A stretch of 64,000 nt of DNA from Kaistella palustris DSM 21579 (GTDB lineage: Bacteria > Bacteroidota > Bacteroidia > Flavobacteriales > Weeksellaceae). The stretch is taken from NCBI RefSeq assembly GCF_000422265.1, contig NZ_AULL01000013.1:248001-312000 (forward strand). Reading direction: 5' to 3'. Below, in pieces: positions 44,062-52,467 of the stretch (position 1 is the first letter of the stretch; each line of letters opens with the position of its first letter). The notes beneath the pieces were generated by a model that worked only from the letters and a program-made list of their open reading frames with translations, did no database searches and had not been told where the DNA came from. The position numbers and the translations under genes are program-made.

Positions 44062-45345
44062 CTATTTCAGTTTAAACAAAGTTTTAAAATTTAACCCTAA
44101 CCACGACCAACTCTGCATGTTTGATGAATTGGGAACATTTTTTAGATATTTCATTCCGTCGGCTGCAAACATTTGCGAATGACCAAGCTGCAGGTTAAAG
44201 ATTTGTGCGACTTTGTAAGTAAAAACTACGTCGCCTTCCGTTCCTAAATAAGTAGAATATTCTTTCTGCGCTGCAGCATCAAATCCCAGTTTTGCATTGC
44301 TCGCGAAGGCATGGAGGTTTAATGCCAAAGACGCTTTTGGATTTAATTTAAAATTGGACTTGAGGTAAAAGTCTTTTAAACCGACACTGTTAAAATGGTT
44401 GCCCACGAAAAAGTAATCCATAAATCCATTGAATTTATGATTTGTGCCGTACAGCGGGCTGAACGAATTGTTTTTAGTAACATCTTCGTTATAATCTGTG
44501 CCGGAAAGCCACTCCGTTCCCAACACAACATTAGCATTTTTGTTCAAAATAAAATCGATATTAGCTGAAAACTGATACGCATTTTTGCTTTGGGCTAACG
44601 TATTTTTCCCCGTTTGCCAATATGCCGAACCAAAGAAACCTACATTTTCGTAATATTTTTTAGCGTTCATTCCCAGCGTCAGCATATCGTAATGGTTTCC
44701 GTTTAGATGCTGAACCACATTGTTTAAACCGATGAATGAAACACTTGCCTGCGGCCATAAATATTGATAATGAATGATTTGCATCGACTTGGTACGTTCG
44801 CCGGAATCCAGTACACTGTAAAATTCCCTGTCCGCGGGGTCGTTTGCGTCGTTGTCATCATTGTTATAAGTGACTACGGTCTCCAGCTTTGATTGCGGAC
44901 TGAGACGGAAAATTCCTTTCGCAGCGTCAAAACTTCTGCCCTGCATCTGCCAGTCGAGAGCGCCAAGCAATCTTTCGTCATCGTAAGACAGAATCTGGCG
45001 GCCGACCTTCAGCGCGACGTCTCTGTTAAAGTTATATTTCGCCCAGGCTTCATTCACGTTTAAACTTCCGCTACGCTGGTTTGTTGAGGAAACTTCGCCC
45101 CAAATACGCGCATCCTGCAGCGACATGTATAATTCGAGATCCTGCCAGTAATAATCAACTCCGAGGCGTACTCTTGAAAAAACATTGGTTTCCGGTTTTT
45201 TTCCTTGTGGAATTAGTGTTTTATAACCGTTATCGAGTTCGGCGCGGGTTCGGAAATCCAGACTGATCTTCAGACTGTCGGTTTGCGCAGTGGCAGAAAG
45301 CGAAAAAAGAGTGGCAGCACAAAGCGTGAGGATATTTTTTATCAT
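44062..45345 (-). CDS. Alginate-export-family outer-membrane porin
   Basis: A 427-residue protein with a signal peptide ending SLSATAQ (about residue 21). The early part SLDFRTRAELDNGY and FSRVRLGVDYYWQDLELYMSLQDARIWGE matches the alginate_exp barrel family (AlgE-like), common in Bacteroidota, where it probably forms an anion-selective pore rather than exporting alginate. No alginate synthesis genes are near. About 34 bp upstream of the start is a TAAGAC/GTCTTA inverted repeat (45379-45396) that could be a control site. Confidence 0.8.
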   Translation of the reverse strand: MIKNILTLCAATLFSLSATAQTDSLKISLDFRTRAELDNGYKTLIPQGKKPETNVFSRVRLGVDYYWQDLELYMSLQDARIWGEVSSTNQRSGSLNVNEAWAKYNFNRDVALKVGRQILSYDDERLLGALDWQMQGRSFDAAKGIFRLSPQSKLETVVTYNNDDNDANDPADREFYSVLDSGERTKSMQIIHYQYLWPQASVSFIGLNNVVQHLNGNHYDMLTLGMNAKKYYENVGFFGSAYWQTGKNTLAQSKNAYQFSANIDFILNKNANVVLGTEWLSGTDYNEDVTKNNSFSPLYGTNHKFNGFMDYFFVGNHFNSVGLKDFYLKSNFKLNPKASLALNLHAFASNAKLGFDAAAQKEYSTYLGTEGDVVFTYKVAQIFNLQLGHSQMFAADGMKYLKNVPNSSNMQSWSWLGLNFKTLFKLK

Positions 45346-45557
45346 GGCAAAAGGCTTTAAGTTTTTACATTTTTAAATTAAGACAAAAAGGTCTTATTAA
45401 ATCTTCTGCGAAAGTAATTATAAAGCCTGAAGAATTTGTGCATCTGCACCGGAAAATCAAAAATGCTGAAAAATATCATCTGATCAAGACCGCTTCCGCA
45501 TCAATGAAAAAAAAATAATTCCGCGCTACACTGGCTAAATTTAAATGGACTTTCGGT

Positions 45558-46877
45558 TTATTTGCCGTTGGAATGATGAAGCACCACAAATTCCCACGCA
45601 GGCAAATCCAGCTGAAAAGTCTCCGAAACATGCTCCGGCTCGCCGTTGAAAAGATTTTCATAACTGCCTGTTTCTGCCGATGTATCAAAGTTCACTGAAA
45701 TGTTTTTATGGCTAAAATTAAAGAATGCCAAAACTGTGTCTCCATTCTTTTCTCTGGAAAAAGAAACCGCCTCATCACTTCTGTTATTTTTAATGCGAAC
45801 CATTTCACCACCGTAAATCCCATTCCAAAGTGCCTGGTTATTATGTTTTAAATTGAAAAGCAGCGTATATAATTTTTCGTTTTCGTGTGGTTTCCAGGAA
45901 ATGGGATCTTTTTCAAAAAACTGCAGGGACCGGTCGAGACCTGCTTCCTGGCCGTTGTAAATGAGCGGCATGCCATCCATTAAAACTGTAAAAACCATTA
46001 CTGTTTTTAAAGCCGCACCGAAGTTGGCTTGCGGCGTTCCTTCCCAGGCGTTTTTATCGTGGTTGTCCACGAAGTTTACACGGATTCCTTCTTTCGGAAA
46101 AACTGACACATGTTCGGCAAGGTAAGCTTCGCTAAGTATCTTTGCGCTTTTCCCGTAAAGAGCGATCTGCTGCAAAACATTCCACAAAGTCCAGTTGTAG
46201 GTGGCATCAAAAGCTCTGCGGTGAAGTTCCCTGTCTTCCGCTTCGGCAAGCATAAAAACAGGTTTGATCTCTTCGAGTTCTGCCCGCACGTTTTCCCAAA
46301 AATCTACCGGCACAAATGCAGCCACATCGCAACGGTAGCCATCAATATCAAATTCCTGCACCCAATATTTCAGCGCGTCGGTCATATATTTCCGAATTTC
46401 AGGCTGCGAATAATCAAAATCGATGATATCATCATAATCGCGCCAGGGCAGCGACTGGAAGGCGCCGGTCTTGGATTTTTTGTACCATTCGGGATGTTCG
46501 GAAACCAAACCATTATCCCAACTGCTGTGGTTGGCCACCCAATCCAGAATCACGTGCATTCCTTCATTATGAATGGCATTTACAAGATCGCGGAAATCAC
46601 CGTCGGTTCCAAATTCGGGATTGACGCCATAATAGTCTTTCACCGCATAAAAACTGCCGAGTGTCCCTTTTCTGTTCTTAATGCCGATTGGCTGTACCGG
46701 CATAAGCCAGATAATATCGATACCCATTTTCTTCAGGCGCGGAAGTTCCTTTTCAATGTCTTTAAAATTTCCCTCGGGCGAGAATTGCCGCACATTGAGT
46801 TCATAAAGTATGGCATTTTTAAGCCATTCCGGGTTTTTTAACTGCACATATTTTTCGGGTTGATAACGGTTGGGCAT
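45558..46877 (-). CDS. GH13-family alpha-amylase, cytoplasmic
   Basis: A 439-residue glycoside hydrolase with the family 13 regions in order: VILDWVANHSS (region I), GYRCDVAAFV with the nucleophile Asp (region II), FMLAEAED with the acid Glu (region III) and VNFVDNHDK (region IV). The start NAILYELNVRQFSPEGNF is typical of the maltogenic/amylase group. There is no signal peptide, so it acts on intracellular glucans; it may work with the phosphorylase at 27-29 kb. It is divergent from the GT32 gene. Confidence 0.92.
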   Translation of the reverse strand: MPNRYQPEKYVQLKNPEWLKNAILYELNVRQFSPEGNFKDIEKELPRLKKMGIDIIWLMPVQPIGIKNRKGTLGSFYAVKDYYGVNPEFGTDGDFRDLVNAIHNEGMHVILDWVANHSSWDNGLVSEHPEWYKKSKTGAFQSLPWRDYDDIIDFDYSQPEIRKYMTDALKYWVQEFDIDGYRCDVAAFVPVDFWENVRAELEEIKPVFMLAEAEDRELHRRAFDATYNWTLWNVLQQIALYGKSAKILSEAYLAEHVSVFPKEGIRVNFVDNHDKNAWEGTPQANFGAALKTVMVFTVLMDGMPLIYNGQEAGLDRSLQFFEKDPISWKPHENEKLYTLLFNLKHNNQALWNGIYGGEMVRIKNNRSDEAVSFSREKNGDTVLAFFNFSHKNISVNFDTSAETGSYENLFNGEPEHVSETFQLDLPAWEFVVLHHSNGK

Positions 46878-46908
46878 TTCCGGTTTGGTTTTTGGTTTTT
46901 GGCTTTTA

Positions 46909-46955
46909 AAATTTCTAATTTAGGAAGATAAAAGTAGTGTTTATATTAGAAATTT
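46909..46955. repeat. Inverted repeat between the divergent amylase and GT32 genes
   Basis: AAATTTCTAAT (46909-46919) and ATTAGAAATTT (46945-46955) are perfect inverted copies 25 bp apart, followed by a T run on the plus strand. No plus-strand gene ends here, so a terminator is not the obvious reading. Confidence 0.6.
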
Positions 46956-47076
46956 TTTTTCTCAAATTCTTTTGTGGTTTTTTTTGCTGGTAACTTGTTT
47001 AGGTTTGATGTTTGCTGAAAGTATGATTAGCGCTGGTAAAACTAAAAAACATCAGATTTCCTTAAAATAAAATTTT

Positions 47077-47847
47077 ATGATCCCAAAAACAATTCATTAC
47101 TGCTGGTTTAGCGGCCAGGAAAAACACGACCTGGCAAAGCACTGCATCTCTTCCTGGAAAAGGATTCATCCTGATTTTGAAATCATTGAGTGGAATGAAA
47201 GCAACTCGCCGCTTGGGGATAATGCTTATGTGAAGCAAGCTTTTGAACAGAAAAAATGGGCTTTTGTGTCCGATTACGTCCGTTCGAGGATCATGTTTGA
47301 GCACGGTGGAATTTACATGGATACCGACATGGAACTTAAGCTTCCGCTGGATGAATTCCTGACGGAAAAGGCTGTTTGCGGATTTGAAGTGAAAGGCGTT
47401 CCCTATTCCGCTTTCTGGATGGCCGAACCCCAACATCAGCTTTCCAGGGATTTTATGAATTATTACAATCAGCAGGCCGGCTTTATAGAACGCATCAACA
47501 CAGATATTTTTTCTGAAATGCTGGAAAAGGAATACGGTGCCGATCGTTATAGCGATACCATTCAGCATTTAAAACATGGAGTCACGCTATATCCATCAGT
47601 TTATTTTTCGCAGGATCTGCCAAAAAATTATGTAAGTCACCATTTCAACGGTTCCTGGTTTGGTGGCGATTCGCAAAATACACATAAGAAAATGGTGAAT
47701 GTTTATGGGCTTTTGGAGCGTCTGGTAAATTATCCGGATGCGGCAAAAGCGGTGAAAAGCATTCTAAATGAACACCAAATTATCGACGTTAATGAAATCC
47801 TGGACCTTATACCGAAGGAAAAAATTGAGGAATATCTTCGTGGTTGA
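47077..47847 (+). CDS. GT32-type DXD-sugar glycosyltransferase
   Basis: A 256-residue enzyme of the Gly_transf_sug (OCH1-like, GT32) family. IPKTIHYCWFSG at the N-terminus, the helix KWAFVSDYVRSRIMFEHGGIY, and the metal-binding MDTDM (Asp82, Asp84) are diagnostic. It would transfer a hexose to a surface glycan, probably capsule or lipopolysaccharide, but no glycan cluster surrounds it. The end is followed by short tandem intergenic repeats. Confidence 0.9.
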   Translation: MIPKTIHYCWFSGQEKHDLAKHCISSWKRIHPDFEIIEWNESNSPLGDNAYVKQAFEQKKWAFVSDYVRSRIMFEHGGIYMDTDMELKLPLDEFLTEKAVCGFEVKGVPYSAFWMAEPQHQLSRDFMNYYNQQAGFIERINTDIFSEMLEKEYGADRYSDTIQHLKHGVTLYPSVYFSQDLPKNYVSHHFNGSWFGGDSQNTHKKMVNVYGLLERLVNYPDAAKAVKSILNEHQIIDVNEILDLIPKEKIEEYLRG

Positions 47848-47901
47848 GAGTTGACAGTTAATGATTAACGGGTGAGAGTTGATAATTAAAAGTTGATGAT
47901 G
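47846..47901. repeat. Two imperfect tandem repeats of about 28 bp
   Basis: Units starting GAGAGTTGA at 47846 and 47874 are followed by further GTTGATGATGG-type fragments. Such GAGAGTTGA-rich stretches recur between genes in this bacterial group (from memory). Confidence 0.55.
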
Positions 47902-47931
47902 GACAGTGGAAAATTGATTGGTAGCAAAAGC

Positions 47932-47967
47932 AAAGTTCCAAAACAGCGAACTGATTTGGAACTTTTT
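47932..47967. terminator. Bidirectional terminator between convergent genes
   Basis: Perfect 11-bp stem AAAGTTCCAAA (47932-47942) and TTTGGAACTTT (47955-47965), between the GT32 gene and the convergent DJ-1-like gene. Confidence 0.8.
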
Positions 47968-47995
47968 AAGAACTTTAACAGAGATCCGGAATTTA

Positions 47996-48673
47996 TTACT
48001 GAAGTTTCTGAAATAATAATTCTGCCACTTTTTCTGATGAAGCCGGGTTTTGTCCGGTGATCAACAATCCGTCTTCGATCGCATATTGCTCAAAATCTCC
48101 TTTTTTGCTGTAAATTCCGCCATTTTCTTTTAACATGTCTTCAACTAAAAAAGGAACAACGTCGGTCAATTGTACCAAAGCTTCTTCAGTATTGGTAAAG
48201 CCGGTTACTTTTTTACCTTTTACCAATGGTTCTCCATTCGTATTTTTCACACGTTTCAACGCTGCCGGAGCATGACAAACGAAAGATACAGGTTTGTTGG
48301 AATTATAAAAACTTTCGATCAGTTTTGCGGAAGTTTCGCTTTCTGCCAAATCCCATAACGGTCCGTGGCCGCCAGGATAAAACACGGCGTCATAATCGTC
48401 GGATGAAACCTCGGAAAGTTTGTGCGTTCTGCTTAGTTTTTCCTGTAAATCTTTATCCGCTTTAAATCTGACGGTTGATTCCGTTTGATTTTCAGGTTTA
48501 TCGCTGGTAGGATCAATGGGTGGTTGTCCGCCATTTGGGGAGGCTAAAGTCACCTCTACTCCTTTATCGACTAAATAGTAATAAGGACTTGCAAATTCTT
48601 CGATCCAGAAACCGGTTTTTTCGCCCGTGTTTCCTAATTGATCGTGCGATGTTAAGACAAATAATATTTTCAT
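47996..48673 (-). CDS. DJ-1/PfpI-family (Hsp31-like) glutamine-amidotransferase-fold protein
   Basis: A 225-residue protein of the DJ-1/PfpI superfamily. The nucleophile is Cys133 in VSFVCHAPAAL, with His134 beside it and the conserved acidic residue Glu26 (KTGFWIEEFASPYYYL). PGGHGPLWDL precedes the elbow. Relatives are glutathione-independent glyoxalases (glyoxalase III) or chaperones that protect against methylglyoxal. It lies directly downstream of an aldehyde reductase in a TetR-controlled cluster, which supports a role in removing reactive carbonyls. Third codon positions are A/T-rich, as in the next two genes. Confidence 0.88.
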   Translation of the reverse strand: MKILFVLTSHDQLGNTGEKTGFWIEEFASPYYYLVDKGVEVTLASPNGGQPPIDPTSDKPENQTESTVRFKADKDLQEKLSRTHKLSEVSSDDYDAVFYPGGHGPLWDLAESETSAKLIESFYNSNKPVSFVCHAPAALKRVKNTNGEPLVKGKKVTGFTNTEEALVQLTDVVPFLVEDMLKENGGIYSKKGDFEQYAIEDGLLITGQNPASSEKVAELLFQKLQ

Positions 48674-48857
48674 ATTTATTTTTTAAGTGTTTTAATTTTT
48701 AATAATTTTATGAATATTCTTTTTGAACATTAAGTTTTAACGTAAAGCCTCGCAAAGTTTTTTTTTAAAACATACTGTTTTACGTACTTCCTTAAGTTCG
48801 AAAAGGCGTTTCACTTAGCAATGAATTGTTTAATTTGAATTTTTATAATTCTGATTT

Positions 48858-50018
48858 TTAATAACTCATTTCGATGATTTTCTGAGCATCAGAAGGTTTC
48901 AGAGATTTATGTTCTCCAAGTCCTTCCCAACCTCTTTCAGTAAAACGTTTTGCCACAGCGGTTCCGGTTCCTGTATAATCTTTGGTGTAGTCTGATAATC
49001 TAATATCAATTCCTAAAGATTTAAAGAACTCATCTGTTTTGTCAATTCCAGCGTGGGCTTTTTCTTCTAAAGTTCCGTCCGTAATATTCCAAACGCGTTC
49101 GGCGTATTGCGCTAATTTTTCTTTCTTGGTTTCGAAATTATAACGGTAATGATTTCCGGCTAAAATTGCTAAAGTTCTGGCGTGATCGATGCCGTACATC
49201 GCCGTCAGTTCGTGGCCCATGGAGTGAATTGCCCAATCTCCCGGAACTCCCTGCTGGATTAATCCATTTAACGCCATCGTACAACTCCACATAAAATTAG
49301 ATGCTGCTTCATAATTTGTTGGATCTTTCATAATTTCCGGAGCCGTTTCAATCAAAGTCTGCATAATACTTTCCGCGAATCGATCCTGTAATTTGCCGCC
49401 GATTGGATACGTCATGTATTGTTCCATCACGTGCGTGAAAGCGTCAGCAATTCCGTTTGCCAATTGACGTTGTGGAATCGATTTGATTACTTCCGGATCA
49501 AGGATTGAGAATTGCGGGAACATTCCCGGTCCACCAAACGCTAATTTTTCCTGAGTTTCTGCTCTGGTAATTACCGAACCTGAATTCATTTCTGAACCTG
49601 TTGCAGGAAGTGTTAGAACCGTTGCGAAAGGCATTCCTTCGGTCACCGGTTTTTTGTTGGTCAACAAATCCCACGGAGTTTCGCCTTCGTATAAAGCGGC
49701 GGCTGATAAAAATTTAGTTCCATCAATGACAGAACCGCCACCAACTGCTAAAAGATAAGTGATGTTTTCGTCTTTAATAATTTTTAAAGCCTCCAATAAA
49801 ACGCTGTATTCCGGGTTTGCCGGAATTCCACCAAATTCTACAACTTCATATTCTGACAGTGTTTTTTTCACCTCTTCATAAATTCCATTTTTCATAATAC
49901 TTCCGCCACCATAAAGCATCAGGATTTTTGAATTTGCCGGAATTTCTGTTGATAGATTTTCGATTTGACCTTTACCAAACAATATTTTTGTTGGATTTCT
50001 GTATTTAAAATTGTTCAT
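48858..50018 (-). CDS. Iron-containing (YqhD-like) alcohol dehydrogenase/aldehyde reductase
   Basis: A 386-residue group III alcohol dehydrogenase. The cofactor site GGGSVIDGTKFLSAAA and LPATGSEMNSGSVIT, and the metal-binding region HSMGHELTAMYGIDHARTLAIL with its two histidines, match YqhD and butanol dehydrogenases. YqhD reduces toxic aldehydes with NADPH. It starts 17 bp after the oxidoreductase gene and is clearly in the same operon. Confidence 0.92.
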   Translation of the reverse strand: MNNFKYRNPTKILFGKGQIENLSTEIPANSKILMLYGGGSIMKNGIYEEVKKTLSEYEVVEFGGIPANPEYSVLLEALKIIKDENITYLLAVGGGSVIDGTKFLSAAALYEGETPWDLLTNKKPVTEGMPFATVLTLPATGSEMNSGSVITRAETQEKLAFGGPGMFPQFSILDPEVIKSIPQRQLANGIADAFTHVMEQYMTYPIGGKLQDRFAESIMQTLIETAPEIMKDPTNYEAASNFMWSCTMALNGLIQQGVPGDWAIHSMGHELTAMYGIDHARTLAILAGNHYRYNFETKKEKLAQYAERVWNITDGTLEEKAHAGIDKTDEFFKSLGIDIRLSDYTKDYTGTGTAVAKRFTERGWEGLGEHKSLKPSDAQKIIEMSY

Positions 50019-50035
50019 ATTATATATTTTAATGT

Positions 50036-51031
50036 TTATATTTTTACGATCATTTTTCCTTTATTCTTACCGTCGAAAAGGTCCATAAAAGCCTGTGGAA
50101 TATTTTCAAAACCTTCCACGATGGTTTCTGAATAATTCAGTTTTCCTTCGGCTAACCATTGCGATAAATGTTTCATTCCTTCCGGAAATTTCTCGGCATA
50201 ATTTCCTACGATGAATCCTTGCATCAAAGCACTTTTACGAATTAGAAAATGTTCAACTCTTGGACCTTGAGGAACTGAAGTATCGTTGTAAGCGGAAATG
50301 GCGCCACACACAATAATTCTTCCTAATCGGTTAATGTTTGCATGAACGCTGTCGGAAATCGTTCCGCCAACATTGTCATAATAAACATCAACTCCGTCGG
50401 GACAAACTTCTGCAATGGCTTTGGGCATGTCCTTCGTTGTTTTATAATTAATGGCTTCATCAAAACCGAATTTAGATTTCAGCATTTCTACTTTTTCATC
50501 AGTTCCGGCGATTCCGATAACGCGGCAACCCAGTATTTTTCCGATTTGGCCAACGATACTTCCGACGGCTCCGGCTGCTCCGGAAACAACAATCGTTTCT
50601 CCTTTTTGCGGTTTACCAATTTCTGTGAGTCCAAAATAAGCCGTTAATCCCGTCATTCCCAAAACGCCCAGATAATTAGAAAGTGGCGCAATTTGATCAT
50701 CTATTTTTAAAAGGTTTTCTCCCGTTGAAGTTTGAAATTCCTTCCAATCCAACATTCCTGAAACAAAATCTCCTTTCCTGAATTTTTCATTTTGCGATTC
50801 TGTCACTTCTGCTACAACTCCCGAACTCATTACTTTTTGAAGTTCAAAAGGCGGAATGTACGATTTTGCATTACTCATTCTTCCTCTTAAATAAGGATCT
50901 ACAGAAACGAATTTTGTTTTTAAAAGAATTTCTCCCTCTTTTACAACTGGCATTTCTTCCCCGATAAATTTAAAATCTGAAAGCTGGGGTTTCCCAACAG
51001 GTCGGCTGTTTAAAGTAATAGTATTATTCAT
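50036..51031 (-). CDS. NADP-dependent medium-chain oxidoreductase (CurA/PTGR-like)
   Basis: A 331-residue zinc-free MDR enzyme. VDPYLRGRMSNAKSYIPPFEL at the N-terminus, GMTGLTAYFGLTEIG, and the NADPH-binding AAGAVGSIVGQIGKILGC are hallmarks of the CurA/leukotriene B4 dehydrogenase group, which reduce alpha,beta-unsaturated aldehydes and ketones. It heads the operon with the YqhD-like reductase. A TetR-type palindrome lies at 51115-51124, 84 bp before its ATG. Confidence 0.9.
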   Translation of the reverse strand: MNNTITLNSRPVGKPQLSDFKFIGEEMPVVKEGEILLKTKFVSVDPYLRGRMSNAKSYIPPFELQKVMSSGVVAEVTESQNEKFRKGDFVSGMLDWKEFQTSTGENLLKIDDQIAPLSNYLGVLGMTGLTAYFGLTEIGKPQKGETIVVSGAAGAVGSIVGQIGKILGCRVIGIAGTDEKVEMLKSKFGFDEAINYKTTKDMPKAIAEVCPDGVDVYYDNVGGTISDSVHANINRLGRIIVCGAISAYNDTSVPQGPRVEHFLIRKSALMQGFIVGNYAEKFPEGMKHLSQWLAEGKLNYSETIVEGFENIPQAFMDLFDGKNKGKMIVKI

Positions 51032-51114
51032 ATTTTTATTTTTGATAAATTATTGACGCTTTAATTCCGGTTTCCAACGGTTTCTTATAAAACTTCTCAG
51101 TGATTCCGGAAAAC

Positions 51115-51124
51115 TGAACGTTCA
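51115..51124. promoter_or_regulatory. TetR-type operator upstream of the oxidoreductase operon
   Basis: TGAACGTTCA is a perfect 10-bp palindrome and is identical to the centre of the palindrome upstream of the TetR gene (51808-51821). Confidence 0.7.
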
Positions 51125-51144
51125 TTCTTTAATTGAAAAAAAAA

Positions 51145-51723
51145 TTACATTTTAACTGCATCCCACGCTACCTGAAACATTTCGCTCTTGGTATTTTCAT
51201 CCAAAGTAAAAATATCGCGCGCCTGCATTTCGAGTAAAAAAGAAAGTGGATAAATGGTATGTGCATATAAAACGTAATCTGAGACCGGCTTGATGATGCC
51301 TTCGTTTTTCCCTCTTTCCCAATGATCAAGTAGGGGCTGCAGGTTTTTTAAACCTTCTATACGAATGGCTTCACCGATCATCGGACTGTTATCGCACTGC
51401 GATAAAAAAGTAGCTTCACTGATCTGTTTCAATTTATAATCTGCAATATTAAACCAAATGATCTCGAAACCTTGTTTTACAGACATCTGGCTGTCATAAC
51501 CTTTAAAGGCACTTTCGCTTAAAGATTTTTTCACTTTCAGATAAAGACTGTTGATCAGATCCTGCTTATGTTCAAAATAAAGATAAATCGTGGCCGGAGA
51601 TACGCCTGCGAGTTTCGCAATCTTCGACATTGGTGTGTTGTGAAAACCGTGGTTGTTAACCAAGGTCAGCGTAGCATCCAGCAGCGCGGCTTTCTTATCT
51701 GTTACTTTTTCTTTTTTAATCAT
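51145..51723 (-). CDS. TetR/AcrR-family transcription regulator
   Basis: A 192-residue regulator. The N-terminal helix-turn-helix (ALLDATLTLVNNHGFHNTPM, then IAKLAGVSPATIYLYFEHKQDLI) is typical of TetR proteins; the C-terminal part is helical and ligand-binding. Matching palindromes upstream of its own gene (51808-51821) and upstream of the next gene (51115-51124) indicate self-repression and control of the oxidoreductase operon. The inducer is likely a reactive aldehyde or electrophile (inference). Confidence 0.92.
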   Translation of the reverse strand: MIKKEKVTDKKAALLDATLTLVNNHGFHNTPMSKIAKLAGVSPATIYLYFEHKQDLINSLYLKVKKSLSESAFKGYDSQMSVKQGFEIIWFNIADYKLKQISEATFLSQCDNSPMIGEAIRIEGLKNLQPLLDHWERGKNEGIIKPVSDYVLYAHTIYPLSFLLEMQARDIFTLDENTKSEMFQVAWDAVKM

Positions 51724-51807
51724 TTCGGCATTTAATGATGAATTTTCCCAGTAAAATTTCCGTGAGTGAAACTATACCACTCTACTTTGCAAACATACGA
51801 CAAACTG

Positions 51808-51821
51808 AATGAACGTTCATT
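51808..51821. promoter_or_regulatory. TetR-type operator upstream of the regulator gene
   Basis: AATGAACGTTCATT is a perfect 14-bp palindrome 84 bp before the regulator's ATG. Its inner ten bases recur at 51115-51124 at the same distance from the next gene's start. The style resembles boxes of FadR-like TetR repressors in Bacillus. Confidence 0.75.
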
Positions 51822-52055
51822 TTTTTAACGAATTTTATCTTTTTTAAGAATTTGGTTGTAGAATTCTGTGAATGAAAATGGATGAAGAAAACGGAGGTAC
51901 AAATAAAAAAATTAAGAATTAAAAGCCGTACGAAATCCAAGGAACAAGAGAGAATAAAGAAAAACAAGATAAGTAAATCTGTTAACAGAAATCAAATAAA
52001 ACTGTTACGGAACTACACAAAAAAACTTAGCGGACTGAAATTCGAAGTCCAGGTG

Positions 52056-52331
52056 TCAAGAGAACTCAGCCAGGTTTTCACCGGCGACACTTAGGAGTTT
52101 TACATTTTCCGGTAAAATATGATCGCGAAGATTTTGCAGAAAGCGCGCGCTCCTTTCGCCGTACACACCCGGATCCACAACCACAGCGGCGAGCTTTTCG
52201 GTTTTGCAAATATTAAAAATGCTTTCGGTTTCTTTCGGACGAATAATTTGAAAACTGCGTTTTTTAAAAAGTTTACGCAGGCGCGCCAAGGGTTTGGTCT
52301 GGCTTTCTATGACGAGGATCTTGCTTTTCAT
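52056..52331 (-). CDS. Short, degenerate response-regulator-receiver-like protein
   Basis: A 91-residue protein. KSKILVIESQTKPLARLRKLFKKRSFQII resembles the first strand and helix of a receiver domain (shown here in pieces: KILVIES, LRKLFKK), and VVVDPGVYGERS could be the strand carrying the phospho-acceptor. The usual acidic pair after the first strand is reduced to ES, and the protein ends before the last third of the fold. It may be an inactive receiver or unrelated. The frame extends to 52418, but ATG at 52331 fits the fold. Confidence 0.5.
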   Translation of the reverse strand: MKSKILVIESQTKPLARLRKLFKKRSFQIIRPKETESIFNICKTEKLAAVVVDPGVYGERSARFLQNLRDHILPENVKLLSVAGENLAEFS

Positions 52332-52467
52332 AAGGCTCTTTTCAATGAAGCACGCAAAAAGCGTTCCTTTTAAACGGAGTAATCTTCGCAAACACTTGAT
52401 AACTGAGATTGTGCGCAATAAAGATCAAAATTCAGCACATAATTTTTAATGTGAAAGTCTTTCTCAA

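Noticed and set aside
46110..46841. 243-codon plus-strand ORF over the GH13 amylase
   Set aside because: Antisense shadow; all four GH13 motifs lie on the other strand.
51882..52094. 70-codon plus-strand ORF downstream of the TetR operator
   Set aside because: Very Lys-rich with no recognisable domain, several equivalent short ORFs start nearby, and its end overlaps the receiver-like gene on the other strand. Coding evidence is too weak.
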